From assembly GCF_019192735.1 (NCBI RefSeq), contig NZ_JAHTKP010000022.1:1-64000 (forward strand): a DNA stretch of 64,000 bases, in the 5' to 3' direction. The stretch is from Kitasatospora aureofaciens (lineage in GTDB: Bacteria; Actinomycetota; Actinomycetes; Streptomycetales; Streptomycetaceae). Position numbers and translations under genes: made by a program. Positions 1 through 8,627 of this stretch are shown piece by piece; the stretch's first letter is position 1; each line of letters starts with the position of its first letter. The notes beneath the pieces are model-generated. The model did not search any database. It was not told the DNA's origin and saw only the letters and a list, made by a program, of their open reading frames with translations.

Positions 1-841
1 CCTCGCCCGCGTACTGCTCCAGGCAGCCCCGGGCGCCGCAGGGGCAGCGGGGGCCGTCCGGGTGGACGGGGATGTGGCCGAGTTCCCCGGCGAAGCCGCG
101 GGCGCCCCGGAACAGCCGCCCGTCGATGACCAGGGCGGCGCCGATCCCGGCCCCGGCGGAGACGTGGACGAAGGTCTCCACCGGGTTCCCGGCGTTCCAG
201 TACTCGGCCAGCGCCCCGAGGTTGGCCTCGTTCTCCGGCTCGGGCACGGTGTCCGGGTCCGGCCAGTGGTCGGCGAGCCGGACGCCGTGCCAGCCGAGGT
301 TGGGCGCGCGCTCCAGCAGTCCGCGCGGCGTGTTGGGGACCACCCCGGGGACGGCCAGGACGCGGCCCGCGACGCGCAGTCCGAGGGCGGCGGCCTCGGT
401 CTGGGCCTCGTCGGCCAGCGCGGCGAGGTCCGCCAGGACGGCTTCGGCGGGCCGGCCCGCGTTGGCCCGTTCCACCCGGCGCCACACCCGCGGTTCGCCG
501 CGCAGGTCGGCCACGCAGGCGCCGAGGTGGGTGACGCCGATCTCCAGGCCGAGGCCCGCCGGGCCGTCGTCGGCCATGGTGAGGGCGCGTCCGGGCCGGC
601 CGACCCGTCCGCTGGCCGTGGCCGCGGCCTCGGTCACCGCTCCGCGGCCGATCAGCTCGTCGACGAGCGAGGAGACGGCGGCCCTGGTCAGTCCGACGCG
701 CCCGGAGACGTCCGCCCGGGAGAGCGGGCTGTGTGCGGCGACGGCGGCGAGGACGACCGAGAGGTTCTGCCGCCGCATGTCCTGCAGCGAGGCGGGCCCG
801 TGCTCCGCTCCCCTGCTCGCCGCCCTGCCGACCGCTGTCAC
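1..841 (-). CDS. xylR: ROK-family transcriptional repressor, XylR-like (C-terminus outside window)
   Basis: Partial gene running off the left edge; about 280 residues are visible. It probably represses the xylose genes and senses xylose through its sugar-kinase-like domain. A winged helix lies at about residues 20-75 (RADVSGRVGLTRAAVSSLVD region), then a ROK domain beginning near residue 95 (GLEIGVTHLGACVADL). The ROK zinc motif CPCGARGCLE sits at residues 266-275, so only the last third is missing. The GTG start at 841 has a good ribosome site (GGTAGGAGG) about 8 bases upstream. The gene follows xylB by 12 bases on the same strand, so the two are probably co-transcribed. The family call is secure; the symbol rests on context (xylB and xylA next door). 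Confidence 0.9.
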   Translation of the reverse strand, partial: MTAVGRAASRGAEHGPASLQDMRRQNLSVVLAAVAAHSPLSRADVSGRVGLTRAAVSSLVDELIGRGAVTEAAATASGRVGRPGRALTMADDGPAGLGLEIGVTHLGACVADLRGEPRVWRRVERANAGRPAEAVLADLAALADEAQTEAAALGLRVAGRVLAVPGVVPNTPRGLLERAPNLGWHGVRLADHWPDPDTVPEPENEANLGALAEYWNAGNPVETFVHVSAGAGIGAALVIDGRLFRGARGFAGELGHIPVHPDGPRCPCGARGCLEQYAGE

Positions 842-853
842 GCGCTGCCCCTC

Positions 854-2284
854 CTACCGGTCCTCGACCGGGGCGCCCTGCAAGGCCCCGGCCCGTCGCA
901 GGGTATCGCCGATCCGCGCGAGCGCGTCCTCGTCCCTCTTCACCGGCTCCAGCACCGGGCCCTGGGCCGTCCGCCAGCGGCGCGCCACTTCGTCGGCCTG
1001 CTCGCCGGTGAGCAGCGCGGCGGCCTGGGCGGCCGCGCCGAGTGCGACCAGTTCCTGGGCGTCGGGCACCTGGACGGCCCGGCCGGAGAGCCGCAGCACG
1101 GTCCGCTGCCAGGCCCGGCCCCGGGCGCCGCCGCCGATGAGCAGCAGCGGCTCCTCGCCCGCCGGGTCGGCGCCGCCGGCGCTCAGCACGCCGTCCAGGG
1201 CGGCGAGCAGGGCGTGGGCGGCGCCGTCGTAGGCGGCCTGGAGCAGCTGGCCCGGGGTGGTGTCGTGGCGCAGCCCGTGGACGAGGCCGGAGGCGCCCGG
1301 GAGGTCCGGGGTGCGCTCGCCGTCCAGGTAGGGCAGGACGACGGCGGTGCCGCCCTCCTCGACCTCCTCGCGGTCTCGCCCGAGGAGGGCGGCGAAGCGG
1401 TCGACGGCGAGGGTGCAGTTGAGCGTGCAGGCCAGCGGCAGCCAGTGGCCGAGGGCGTCGGCGAAGCCCGCGACGGTGCCGGTCGGGTCGGCGGGCCTGG
1501 CCCGGCCCACGGCGTAGACGGTGCCGGAGGTACCGAGGCTGAGCACCGGCTGGCCGGGCGGCAGGCCGAGCCCGAGGGCGGCGGCCATGTTGTCGCCGGT
1601 GCCGGTGGCCACCGCGGCGCCCTCCCGCAGCGGCGTGCCGGGGCGGACGGTACCGGCGCGGGCGCCCGGCGCGAGGACCCGGGGCAGCAGGGCCGGGTCG
1701 AGCCCGATGCGGGCGAGCAGGTCGTGGTCGTAGCCGTCCGGGCCCCACCAGCCGGTGCCGGAGGCGTCGCCCCGGTCGGTGACCGCCTCTCCGGTCAGCC
1801 GCTCGGTCAGGAAGTCGTGCGGGAGGCGGACGGCGGCGACGCGTTCGGCGGCGGCGGGCTCGTTGGCGCGCAGCCAGGCCCACTTGGGCGCGGTGAAGGC
1901 GGCGGTGGGGACGCTGCCGGTGCGGTGCGCGAGTTCCGCCGCGCCGACGGCGGCCCGGAGTGCGGCGGCCTGGGGTGCGGACCGGACGTCGTTCCAGAGC
2001 AGCGCCGGACGGACCGGCGCCCCGGACGCGTCAAGGGTGACGAGGCCGTGCTGCTGGCCGGCGACCGAGACGGCGGCCGCGCGGTCCGCCCAGCCCGTCG
2101 CCGCCGCGGCCTCGCCGAGCGCCCGCCACCACTGCTCGGGGTCGCTCTCGCGGCCGGCGCCCGTGCTGACGGTGTGCGGGGCGCGCCCCTGGCCCAGGAC
2201 GGCGCCGGTGTCGAGGTCGACGGCGAGGGCCTTGGTGGACTGGGTCGAGCTGTCGAAGCCGATCACGACACGTTGCTCAGCCAT
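854..2284 (-). CDS. xylB: Xylulokinase
   Basis: FGGY-family sugar kinase that phosphorylates D-xylulose to xylulose 5-phosphate in the cytosol, the second step of xylose use. The 476-residue length is normal for XylB. The N-terminus carries the phosphate-binding signature (VIGFDSSTQSTKALAVD, residues 7-23). A catalytic-Asp region (GTGDNMAAALGLG) lies near residue 230, followed by the ATP-binding LSLGTSGTVYAV stretch. The ATG at 2284 is preceded by GGAGG at good spacing. It is transcribed away from xylA across a 94-base intergenic region and is followed by the ROK repressor gene. Substrate choice within FGGY is supported by adjacency to xylA. Confidence 0.95.
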   Translation of the reverse strand: MAEQRVVIGFDSSTQSTKALAVDLDTGAVLGQGRAPHTVSTGAGRESDPEQWWRALGEAAAATGWADRAAAVSVAGQQHGLVTLDASGAPVRPALLWNDVRSAPQAAALRAAVGAAELAHRTGSVPTAAFTAPKWAWLRANEPAAAERVAAVRLPHDFLTERLTGEAVTDRGDASGTGWWGPDGYDHDLLARIGLDPALLPRVLAPGARAGTVRPGTPLREGAAVATGTGDNMAAALGLGLPPGQPVLSLGTSGTVYAVGRARPADPTGTVAGFADALGHWLPLACTLNCTLAVDRFAALLGRDREEVEEGGTAVVLPYLDGERTPDLPGASGLVHGLRHDTTPGQLLQAAYDGAAHALLAALDGVLSAGGADPAGEEPLLLIGGGARGRAWQRTVLRLSGRAVQVPDAQELVALGAAAQAAALLTGEQADEVARRWRTAQGPVLEPVKRDEDALARIGDTLRRAGALQGAPVEDR

Positions 2285-2327
2285 GCGTTCCTCCGGAGGG
2301 GTTCCTTCTGACGTCCCGGCATACTAA

Positions 2328-2348
2328 TTTGTTGAGAGCCCTGACAAA
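2328..2348. promoter_or_regulatory. Candidate ROK/XylR operator between xylB and xylA
   Basis: The intergenic region 2285-2378 contains an inverted repeat, TTTGT at 2328-2332 and ACAAA at 2344-2348, separated by 11 bases. It is the only AT-rich patch between the two divergent xyl genes and lies about 30 bases upstream of the xylA start. A ROK repressor gene sits next to xylB, so a repressor site here is the natural reading. Binding itself is inferred. Confidence 0.5.
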
Positions 2349-2378
2349 CACCCCATGGATCCGATCCGGAGCCGCTCC

Positions 2379-3551
2379 ATGTCCAGCGACCAGCTCGCCC
2401 CCACCCCCGCGCACAAGTTCACCTTCGGCCTGTGGACCGTCGGCTGGCAGGGGCGCGACCCCTTCGGCGACGCGACCCGCCCCGCCCTCGACCCGGTCGA
2501 GACCGTGCAGCGCCTGGCCGGACTCGGCGCCTACGGCGTCACCTTCCACGACGACGACCTGATCCCCTTCGGCGCGGGCGACGCCGCCCGCGAGGAGACC
2601 GTCAAGCGGTTCCGCGCCGCGCTGGACGCCGCCGGGCTGAAGGTCCCGATGGCGACCACCAACCTGTTCACCCACCCGGTCTTCAAGGACGGCGCCTTCA
2701 CCGCCAACGACCGCGACGTACGGCGCTACGCGCTGCGCAAGACCATCCGCAACATCGACCTGGCCGTCGAACTCGGCGCCTCGGTCTACGTCGCCTGGGG
2801 CGGGCGCGAGGGCGCCGAGTCCGGCGCGGCCAAGGACGTGCGCACCGCGCTCGACCGGCTGAAGGAGGCCTTCGACCTGCTCGGCGAGTACGTCGAGCAG
2901 CAGGGCTACGACCTGCGCTTCGCGATCGAGCCCAAGCCCAACGAGCCGCGCGGCGACATCCTGCTCCCCACCGTCGGCCACGCCCTGGCGTTCATCAACG
3001 AGTTGGAGCGCCCGGAGCGGGTCGGCCTCAACCCGGAGGTCGGCCACGAGCAGATGGCCGGGCTCAACTTCCCGCACGGCATCGCCCAGGCCCTGTGGCA
3101 CGACAAGCTGTTCCACATCGACCTCAACGGCCAGTCCGGCATCAAGTACGACCAGGACCTGCGCTTCGGCGCGGGCGACCTGCGGCAGGCCTTCTGGCTG
3201 GTCGACCTGCTGGAGTCAGCCGGCTACGACGGCCCCCGACACTTCGACTTCAAGCCGCCGCGCACCGAGGACTTCGACGGCGTCTGGGCCTCGGCGGCCG
3301 GCTGCATGCGCAACTACCTGCTGCTGGCCGAGCGTTCCCGCGCCTTCCGGGCCGACCCGGAGGTCCAGGCCGCGCTCACCGCCTCCCGCCTGCCCGAACT
3401 CGCCCTCCCCACGGCCGAGGACGGCCTGACCGGCCTGCTCGCGGACCGCTCAGCCTTCGAGGAGTTCGACGTCGACGCCGCCGCCCGGCGCGGCATGGCC
3501 TTCGAGCAGCTGGACCAGCTGGCCCTCGAACACCTCCTCGGCGCCCGCTGA
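2379..3551 (+). CDS. xylA: Xylose isomerase
   Basis: Converts D-xylose to D-xylulose (and glucose to fructose in vitro) as a metal-dependent cytosolic tetramer. The 390-residue product is typical of the short class I actinobacterial enzymes. The N-terminus reads TPAHKFTFGLWTVGWQGRDP (start of the TIM barrel). The catalytic His lies in VTFHDDDL, metal ligands in EPKPNEPRGD and GLNPEVGHEQ, and HIDLNGQ follows. I chose the ATG at 2379 because GGAG lies 7 bases upstream and the family begins a few residues before TPAxKF; an in-frame ATG at 2355 is the alternative. Divergent from xylB-xylR and followed by a strong terminator hairpin. Confidence 0.97.
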   Translation: MSSDQLAPTPAHKFTFGLWTVGWQGRDPFGDATRPALDPVETVQRLAGLGAYGVTFHDDDLIPFGAGDAAREETVKRFRAALDAAGLKVPMATTNLFTHPVFKDGAFTANDRDVRRYALRKTIRNIDLAVELGASVYVAWGGREGAESGAAKDVRTALDRLKEAFDLLGEYVEQQGYDLRFAIEPKPNEPRGDILLPTVGHALAFINELERPERVGLNPEVGHEQMAGLNFPHGIAQALWHDKLFHIDLNGQSGIKYDQDLRFGAGDLRQAFWLVDLLESAGYDGPRHFDFKPPRTEDFDGVWASAAGCMRNYLLLAERSRAFRADPEVQAALTASRLPELALPTAEDGLTGLLADRSAFEEFDVDAAARRGMAFEQLDQLALEHLLGAR

Positions 3552-3565
3552 CCGTCGCCACGACC

Positions 3566-3598
3566 GAGCCGGGCCGTGCGGGTAGCACGGCCCGGCTC
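3566..3598 (+). terminator. Rho-independent-type terminator after xylA
   Basis: Perfect 14-bp stem (GAGCCGGGCCGTGC, 3566-3579; complement 3585-3598) with a 5-base loop, starting 14 bases after the xylA stop. There is no T-tract, as is common in actinobacteria. It marks the end of the xylose block and the left edge of the ASCH/XRE/kinase module. Confidence 0.8.
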
Positions 3599-3630
3599 GC
3601 GATGCTCACCCAACCCGCTGTTCCGATAAG

Positions 3631-4023
3631 TCAGATCTCGGCCCTCGCAGCAGCCTGCTCACCGCCGCGGTCGTCGGCTGGGGCCGGGGCGAGGCGCAGG
3701 TGGATCGCGAGGACGCCGAGCGCTTCCTTCTCCGGCGGGTAGATCTCGCGGCAAGCGGAGAGGAGTTCGTCCCGGTTCATGCCCTCACTGCCGATCGCCT
3801 CGTTGTCCTCAGCGTCGAACATCGCCTCGAAGGTCGAGTACTCGGCGACCTTGACGACCTGGGTGCGGCAGCGAGCCCCGCCGGACTCGAAGACCAAGGC
3901 CTGGCCGGGGTGGATGCGGCGCATGCTCGGGTAGCCGACGCGGACCTCGATCGTCTTGGTGCCGTCGGCGATCAGGTCGAGGTAGGGGCGGCGGATCTGG
4001 ATGACGCGGTCCTGCTCGGGCAT
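3631..4023 (-). CDS. ASCH-domain protein
   Basis: Small 130-residue protein with an ASCH fold, a beta-barrel related to PUA that binds RNA or, in the YqfB type, acts on modified nucleosides. The visible family pattern is an early RRPYLDLIADGTKTIEVRVG stretch (the 'I..G.KTiEvR' signature), then a basic R and the GQALVFESG strand. The last 20 residues are Ala/Arg-rich and outside the domain. The ATG at 4023 has an AAGAGAG ribosome site. It lies 11 bases downstream of the XRE-like gene on the same strand, so the two form an operon, facing away from a divergent kinase-like gene. RNA binding versus nucleoside hydrolysis cannot be decided from the sequence. Confidence 0.85.
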   Translation of the reverse strand: MPEQDRVIQIRRPYLDLIADGTKTIEVRVGYPSMRRIHPGQALVFESGGARCRTQVVKVAEYSTFEAMFDAEDNEAIGSEGMNRDELLSACREIYPPEKEALGVLAIHLRLAPAPADDRGGEQAAARAEI

Positions 4024-4034
4024 GGGCTCTCTTT

Positions 4035-5549
4035 CTACGCCGGGATGGACAGGGTGGTCAGGCGCTCGCGCAGTTCGCCAGCGGCGCCGTGGCCGGGGTA
4101 GCGGCGGGCGAGGTAGGTGGTGAGGTCGTTGGCACGGTTGCGCACGGAGTCGACCACGCGGTCGGAGTCGAGCGCTTCGGCGCCGAGGGCGACAGCGTCA
4201 TCAGGTGCGCCGAGCTGGGCGTGGGCGAGGGCCAGGTCGATGCGGGCGATGGCCTCGCGGCTGGGTGAGCGGGACGCGGCCGGGGCGGCCTCGTAGACCT
4301 GCAGGGCGTGTTCGGCGTGCCGACGGGCGTTCTCGGCCTGGCCGAGCCAGATGCAGGCGGTGGCCGGGTAAGACGTGAGGGCGTAGTCGGCGAGCGGCAG
4401 CGGGTCCAGGCCGAAACGGTGGGCCATCCGGACGGGAAGGAATTTGTGGGCGTCCTCGGCGGCGCGCAGGGAGGCGGTGAAGCCTTCGGAGTCGCCGTCC
4501 GCCGCCGCCGCGCGGGCGGCCTGGGCGTGGAGGCGGACGGTGAGCGGGTGGGTGGCCGGCGCCTGGGTGAGGCCGCGGCGGGCGGCGTTGAGCGCCCGAT
4601 CGGCACGGTGCTCGTACAGGTTGATGGAGGCGGCGGCGTCCATGGCCCAGGCGCACAGCTCGCCGTGGCCTGCCTGCTGGCCGTGCACGAAGGCGTCATT
4701 GGCGAAGGCGAGACCGGCGCGGGAGCTGCCGAGGTCGTGGGCGAGCCAGGCGAGGAGTTCGGAGAGCCACCCGGCATAGGCGAGCAGTTCGCGCCCCTGC
4801 TCGTGGGTGTGCCTGGCCTTCAGCAGCGCGTCCACCTTACGGCGGTAGTCCAGCGCTTCGGCGAACACCTGCCGCGGAGGCTTCAGGGAGTAGGCGTCGT
4901 TGAAGTCGGTGACGGCGAGGTCCAGGTGGTCGAGCGTCCCGGCGCCCAGTGAGCTGGCTTCGCCCTGGCGCGTGAACTCCAGCGCCTCGGCGGCGGCCTG
5001 GTCGAGGACCTGGGCGGCGGTGGCGGGCGCCGCGATGGCGAGCCCGGTGAGCATGAGCGCGGTTCGCCGTTTCGTGGCCGCCACCTCCTCCAGCCCCGCT
5101 CCCGCATCGGCGGGTCCTGCTGGGAGTGTCGCACTGTCCGGGCTGTCGGCACAGGTCGGCACGGGCGTGTAGTCGGCGGCCAGCCCGAGTTGGACCGGGC
5201 CCGTGCACAGGAGGCGGCACAGCAGGTCCTGGTACTCGGCGCTCGGCGCCTTGCCCGCCTCCCAGTCCTTCCAGAAGCGTTCGGTGAGCCCGACCTTGCG
5301 CAGGTTCTCCCGGTCGACCAGGTCGTGCGCCGCCTGGACCGCCTCGGCGACGGTCCAGCCCATCGCCATCCGGTGGGCCTTGAGCGGGCGGTGGCCGCAG
5401 TGCGCCTCGATCTCTTTGGCGATCAGCTCGACCAGGTCGTGCGGCACCGGCTCGGGGCTTCCGGCCTGACCGAGCGTCCGCTCTCTGATCCGGCGCCCGC
5501 AGGCTGCGGTGTGCGCGCCGTCCGGCGCCGTGGTGCTGGTGACGGTCAT
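4035..5549 (-). CDS. XRE-like transcriptional regulator with TPR-type repeats
   Basis: 504-residue protein of a type common in Streptomyces. The N-terminal third (about residues 35-110) looks like a degenerate helix-turn-helix region (MAMGWTVAEAVQAAHDLV ... KDWEAGKAPSAEYQDLLCRLL). A linker follows, then a hydrophobic LMLTGLAIAAPA stretch near residue 165, and from about residue 190 an all-helical region of TPR-like hairpins (AWAMDAAASINLYEHRADRALNAARRGL and similar). It probably senses a ligand or peptide through the repeats and regulates itself and neighbours. The ATG at 5549 follows a strong GGGGAGG. A 239-base gap separates it from the divergent kinase-like gene, so a shared regulatory region is likely. 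Confidence 0.8.
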   Translation of the reverse strand: MTVTSTTAPDGAHTAACGRRIRERTLGQAGSPEPVPHDLVELIAKEIEAHCGHRPLKAHRMAMGWTVAEAVQAAHDLVDRENLRKVGLTERFWKDWEAGKAPSAEYQDLLCRLLCTGPVQLGLAADYTPVPTCADSPDSATLPAGPADAGAGLEEVAATKRRTALMLTGLAIAAPATAAQVLDQAAAEALEFTRQGEASSLGAGTLDHLDLAVTDFNDAYSLKPPRQVFAEALDYRRKVDALLKARHTHEQGRELLAYAGWLSELLAWLAHDLGSSRAGLAFANDAFVHGQQAGHGELCAWAMDAAASINLYEHRADRALNAARRGLTQAPATHPLTVRLHAQAARAAAADGDSEGFTASLRAAEDAHKFLPVRMAHRFGLDPLPLADYALTSYPATACIWLGQAENARRHAEHALQVYEAAPAASRSPSREAIARIDLALAHAQLGAPDDAVALGAEALDSDRVVDSVRNRANDLTTYLARRYPGHGAAGELRERLTTLSIPA

Positions 5550-5788
5550 GGGTGACCTCCCCTTGTCAGCGCTGCCCGCTCCCTGGCGCGGCGTCGCTCT
5601 GCTCCGCGGATATGCCTTGCCGCCGACTGTTCAAACCATCCTCGCGCGGGCGGGGTCGCCGTCCGGCCGGGCGGTGGCTTCGCCCTGACCGGGCGGCGAT
5701 CTCTCACTACAAGCGACCAAGCCGTCACGCCAGGCTAGCGGGTGACGCCACATCAGGCGCCGTCCTTTCGACGGTGAAGGAGGCAGTC

Positions 5789-6475
5789 GTGCGCATCCTC
5801 GTGGACGGGCTCGACATGTCCGGCAAGACGACCACGGTCCAGACCCTGATCTCCCTGCTCGACAGCTGCGGCATCCCGGCGGTACGCCACCGCGGCATGC
5901 TCGCCGAGCACCACCCGATCGAGCCGCTGCTCAAGCGGCTCCCGCTCGTCCACCAGGCCGAGTCCAGCGCCATCACCGCCGCCTTCCTGGTCGGCGGGTA
6001 CGCCCTGGACGCCGCGCTGGTGCGCGTCGACCCGCCCCGCACCGGCGGCGCGGTCCTCATCCAGGACGGATACGCCGACAGGACCGCGGCCTTCGGCATG
6101 GCCGGCGGCCCCTACCTGACCGCCGCGCTCAGCCTCTGGGGGGCACGCTTCTTCGCCCCGTTCGACGTCGCCGTCTACCTGCACGCCTCCCCCGACGTCC
6201 GGCGCACGCGGATGGAAGGCCGCGAGGAGGTGGACTCCGCCGACCGGCGCAGCGTCGAGGACCCCGCCTTCGCGGCGCGGTTCAACGCGGCGCTGCTGCA
6301 CGGCATGGCCCGCCGCCACGGGGACCGGCTGCTGGTCTTCGACACCGCCGAGCACAGGCCCGAGGAGATCGCCAAGCACGTCCTGGCCAAGGCCGGGCTG
6401 GCGTTCACCGTTCCGGCGCCCCGGACTGCACCCGCCGAGAAGAGCACCGCGATGGCGGCCGGGAGGACGGCGTGA
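5789..6475 (+). CDS. dTMP-kinase-like P-loop nucleotide kinase
   Basis: 228-residue P-loop kinase resembling thymidylate kinase. Walker A is GLDMSGKTTT near the N-terminus. A DGYADRT motif stands in for the DR(Y/H) substrate motif, and an Arg-rich LID-like segment follows (RRTRMEGREEVDSADRRS). The true substrate is unknown; this is unlikely to be the housekeeping Tmk, since it sits with an ASCH protein and a regulator. The GTG at 5789 is preceded by GAAGGAGG 5 bases away; longer in-frame extensions upstream lack such a site. The last codons overlap the first codons of the GH36 gene by 4 bases (GTGA). That GH36 gene lacks its own N-terminus, so the kinase's C-terminal tail may also have been altered at the junction. 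Confidence 0.75.
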   Translation: MRILVDGLDMSGKTTTVQTLISLLDSCGIPAVRHRGMLAEHHPIEPLLKRLPLVHQAESSAITAAFLVGGYALDAALVRVDPPRTGGAVLIQDGYADRTAAFGMAGGPYLTAALSLWGARFFAPFDVAVYLHASPDVRRTRMEGREEVDSADRRSVEDPAFAARFNAALLHGMARRHGDRLLVFDTAEHRPEEIAKHVLAKAGLAFTVPAPRTAPAEKSTAMAAGRTA

Positions 6476-8307
6476 CCGCCGTGGTGGTCCACCGGTCCCC
6501 GGACGGCCTGCCGGTGCTGCGCAGCGAGGTCCTGCTGCGCAACGACGGGCCGCGCACGCTGCACCTGGAGTCGGTCGCCTCGCTCGTGGCGGGCTGCCTC
6601 ACCGAGGGCGGCGCCTCGGCTCTGGACGCCGCCGACCTGCTGTGGGCGGAGAACGAGTGGTTCGCCGAGTGCCGCTGGCAGCGCCGACCGCTGCGGGCCT
6701 CCTCGCCCGAGCGCAGCGGCCGCTTCCACACCACCGCCGGGCGCAGCACCCAGGTCCTGGCCGGGCAGGGCGTGTGGTCCAGCTGCGGGCACCTGCCGAT
6801 GGGCGGCCTGACGGACCGCGCGTCCGGCCGCACCTGGCTGTGGCAAATCGAGCACAACGGCGGCGGCTGGCGCTGGGAGTGCGGCGTGCGCGACGACACC
6901 GCGTACGCGGCGCTGTACGGGCCCGAGGACGCCGACCACGGCTGGCGCCACCCGCTGGAGCCCGGCGCCGAGTTCCGTACCGTGCCGGTGGCGCTCGCGC
7001 TGGCCGTGGACGGCGGCCCGGACGCCGCCTTCGTCGCCCTCACCCGCTACCGGCGCGCCACCCGCCGCCCGCACCCCGACCACCGCCGGCTGCCGGTGAT
7101 CTTCAACGACTACATGAACTGCCTGATGGGCGACCCGACCACGGCCACGCTGCTGCCGCTGGTCGACGCCGCCGCCGAGGCCGGTGCGGAGTACTTCGTC
7201 ATCGACGCCGGCTGGTACGACGACGGCGGCAACTGGTGGAGCTCCGTCGGGGCGTGGGAGCCGTCGGCCTCCCGCTTCCCCGGGCCGGAGGGCATCCACG
7301 AGGTCCTGGACCGCATCCGGGAGCGGGGCATGGTCCCCGGCCTGTGGCTGGAGCCGGAGGCCGTCGGGGTGAACAGCCCGGTGGCCCGCACCCTCCCGGA
7401 GCGGGCGTTCTTCCGCCGCGACGGCCTGCGGGTGGAGGAGGGCGGCGGCCGCTACCACCTGGACCTGCGCCACCCGGCCGCCCGCGCCCACCTGGACGGG
7501 GTGGTGGACCGCCTGGTCGGCGAGTGGGGCGTCGGCTACCTCAAGCTCGACCACAACACCGACCCGGGCTCCGGCACCAGCGCCCACCCGGGAGAGGCTC
7601 CGGCGGCCGGCCTGCTCGGCCACAACCGGGCCCACCTCGACTGGCTCGACGGCCTCCTGGACCGCCACCCGGGCCTGGTGATCGAGAACTGCGCCTCCGG
7701 CGGCATGCGGATGGACCACGCCCTGCTCTCCCGGCTCCAGTTGCAGTCCACCAGCGACCAGCAGGACCTGCTGCGCTACGCACCGATCGCGGCGGCGGCC
7801 CCCACCGCCGTCACGCCGGAGCAGGGCGCCGTCTGGGCCTACCCGCTGCCCGAGGACTCCCCCGACGAAGTCGCCCTCACCATGGCCAACGCGCTCCTGG
7901 GCCGCATCCACCTCTCCGGGCGGCTCACCGAACTCTCGCCGCAGGCCCGGGACCTGGTCCACGAGGCGGTGGCCGTCCACAAGGCGATCCGCGCCGACCT
8001 TCCGCAGGCGGTGCCCGCCTGGCCGCTGGGGCTCCCGGGCTGGGAGGACCCGTGGATCGCCCTGGCGCTGCACACCCCGGCCACCACGTACGTCACCGCC
8101 TGGAGGCGCAGCGGGGAGGAGGCCGTCAGGGACCTCGCCCTGCCCCACCTGCTCGGGGCCGCGGTCCACGCCGAGGTGCTCTACCCGTCCGACAGCAAGG
8201 CGTCGGCCACCTGGAACCCGGAGGCCGCCGCTCTGACCCTGACCCTGCCGGCGGCCCCGTCGTCCGTCCTGCTGCGCCTCACCATGCTGCCGAGCGCAAG
8301 GAGTTGA
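6472..8307 (+). CDS. GH36 alpha-galactosidase, N-terminally truncated
   Basis: Hydrolyses alpha-1,6-galactosyl side groups (raffinose-type sugars, galactomannan). The barrel is complete: nucleophile Asp360 in YLKLDHN, CASGGMRMD at residues 407-415, and the acid/base Asp429 in STSDQQD, with the roughly 70-residue spacing expected of the family. At 611 residues it is about 100 shorter than usual. The first recognisable piece (LPVLRSEVLLRNDGPRTLHL) corresponds to the middle of the N-terminal beta-supersandwich. The start GTG is embedded in the end of the kinase-like gene (4-base overlap). No signal peptide is seen. I infer that insertion of, or recombination with, the upstream module removed the original promoter and about 110 codons; whether the product folds is doubtful. 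Confidence 0.85.
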   Translation: MTAVVVHRSPDGLPVLRSEVLLRNDGPRTLHLESVASLVAGCLTEGGASALDAADLLWAENEWFAECRWQRRPLRASSPERSGRFHTTAGRSTQVLAGQGVWSSCGHLPMGGLTDRASGRTWLWQIEHNGGGWRWECGVRDDTAYAALYGPEDADHGWRHPLEPGAEFRTVPVALALAVDGGPDAAFVALTRYRRATRRPHPDHRRLPVIFNDYMNCLMGDPTTATLLPLVDAAAEAGAEYFVIDAGWYDDGGNWWSSVGAWEPSASRFPGPEGIHEVLDRIRERGMVPGLWLEPEAVGVNSPVARTLPERAFFRRDGLRVEEGGGRYHLDLRHPAARAHLDGVVDRLVGEWGVGYLKLDHNTDPGSGTSAHPGEAPAAGLLGHNRAHLDWLDGLLDRHPGLVIENCASGGMRMDHALLSRLQLQSTSDQQDLLRYAPIAAAAPTAVTPEQGAVWAYPLPEDSPDEVALTMANALLGRIHLSGRLTELSPQARDLVHEAVAVHKAIRADLPQAVPAWPLGLPGWEDPWIALALHTPATTYVTAWRRSGEEAVRDLALPHLLGAAVHAEVLYPSDSKASATWNPEAAALTLTLPAAPSSVLLRLTMLPSARS

Positions 8308-8616
8308 CGATACGTCATCCGATCGCGCGCGGCCTGCAGCGTCACGGTCGGCAACCTGACCGTCGTCAACAACAGCCTCGGCCAGGTCAACGGCTGGTCC
8401 CTCGGCTTCACCTTCCCCGGTGACGACAGCATCACCAACACCTGGAACGCCTCGGTGTCGCAGAGCGGCCCGAACGTCACCGCCCAGAACGTCTCCTACA
8501 ACGCCTCCGTCCCGCAGGGCGGCAACGTCCAGTGGGGCTTCCGGGCCACCTGGTCCAACAGCGACGCCAACCCGTCCGCCTTCCGGTTCAACGGCGCCTC
8601 CTGCGCGATCGGCTGA
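8308..8616 (+). pseudogene. Remnant of a CBM2 cellulose/xylan-binding module
   Basis: Directly after the GH36 stop (TGA 8305-8307), the same frame stays open to the TGA at 8614-8616. From 8335 it encodes a recognisable C-terminal CBM2: VNGWSLGFTFPGDD, ITNTWNASVSQSG, VQWGFRATWSNS and FRFNGASC. The three exposed Trp positions and the closing Cys are in place. The module lacks the upstream third, including the usual first Trp strand, and has no start codon or enzyme attached. It is best read as the tail of a lost secreted hydrolase whose other end was deleted. It could be translated only by readthrough of the GH36 stop. Confidence 0.85.
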
Positions 8617-8627
8617 ACCGCCGAGCC

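Noticed and set aside
62..2311. 749-codon plus-strand open frame over xylB and the ROK gene
   Set aside because: Shadow of two well-supported minus-strand genes.
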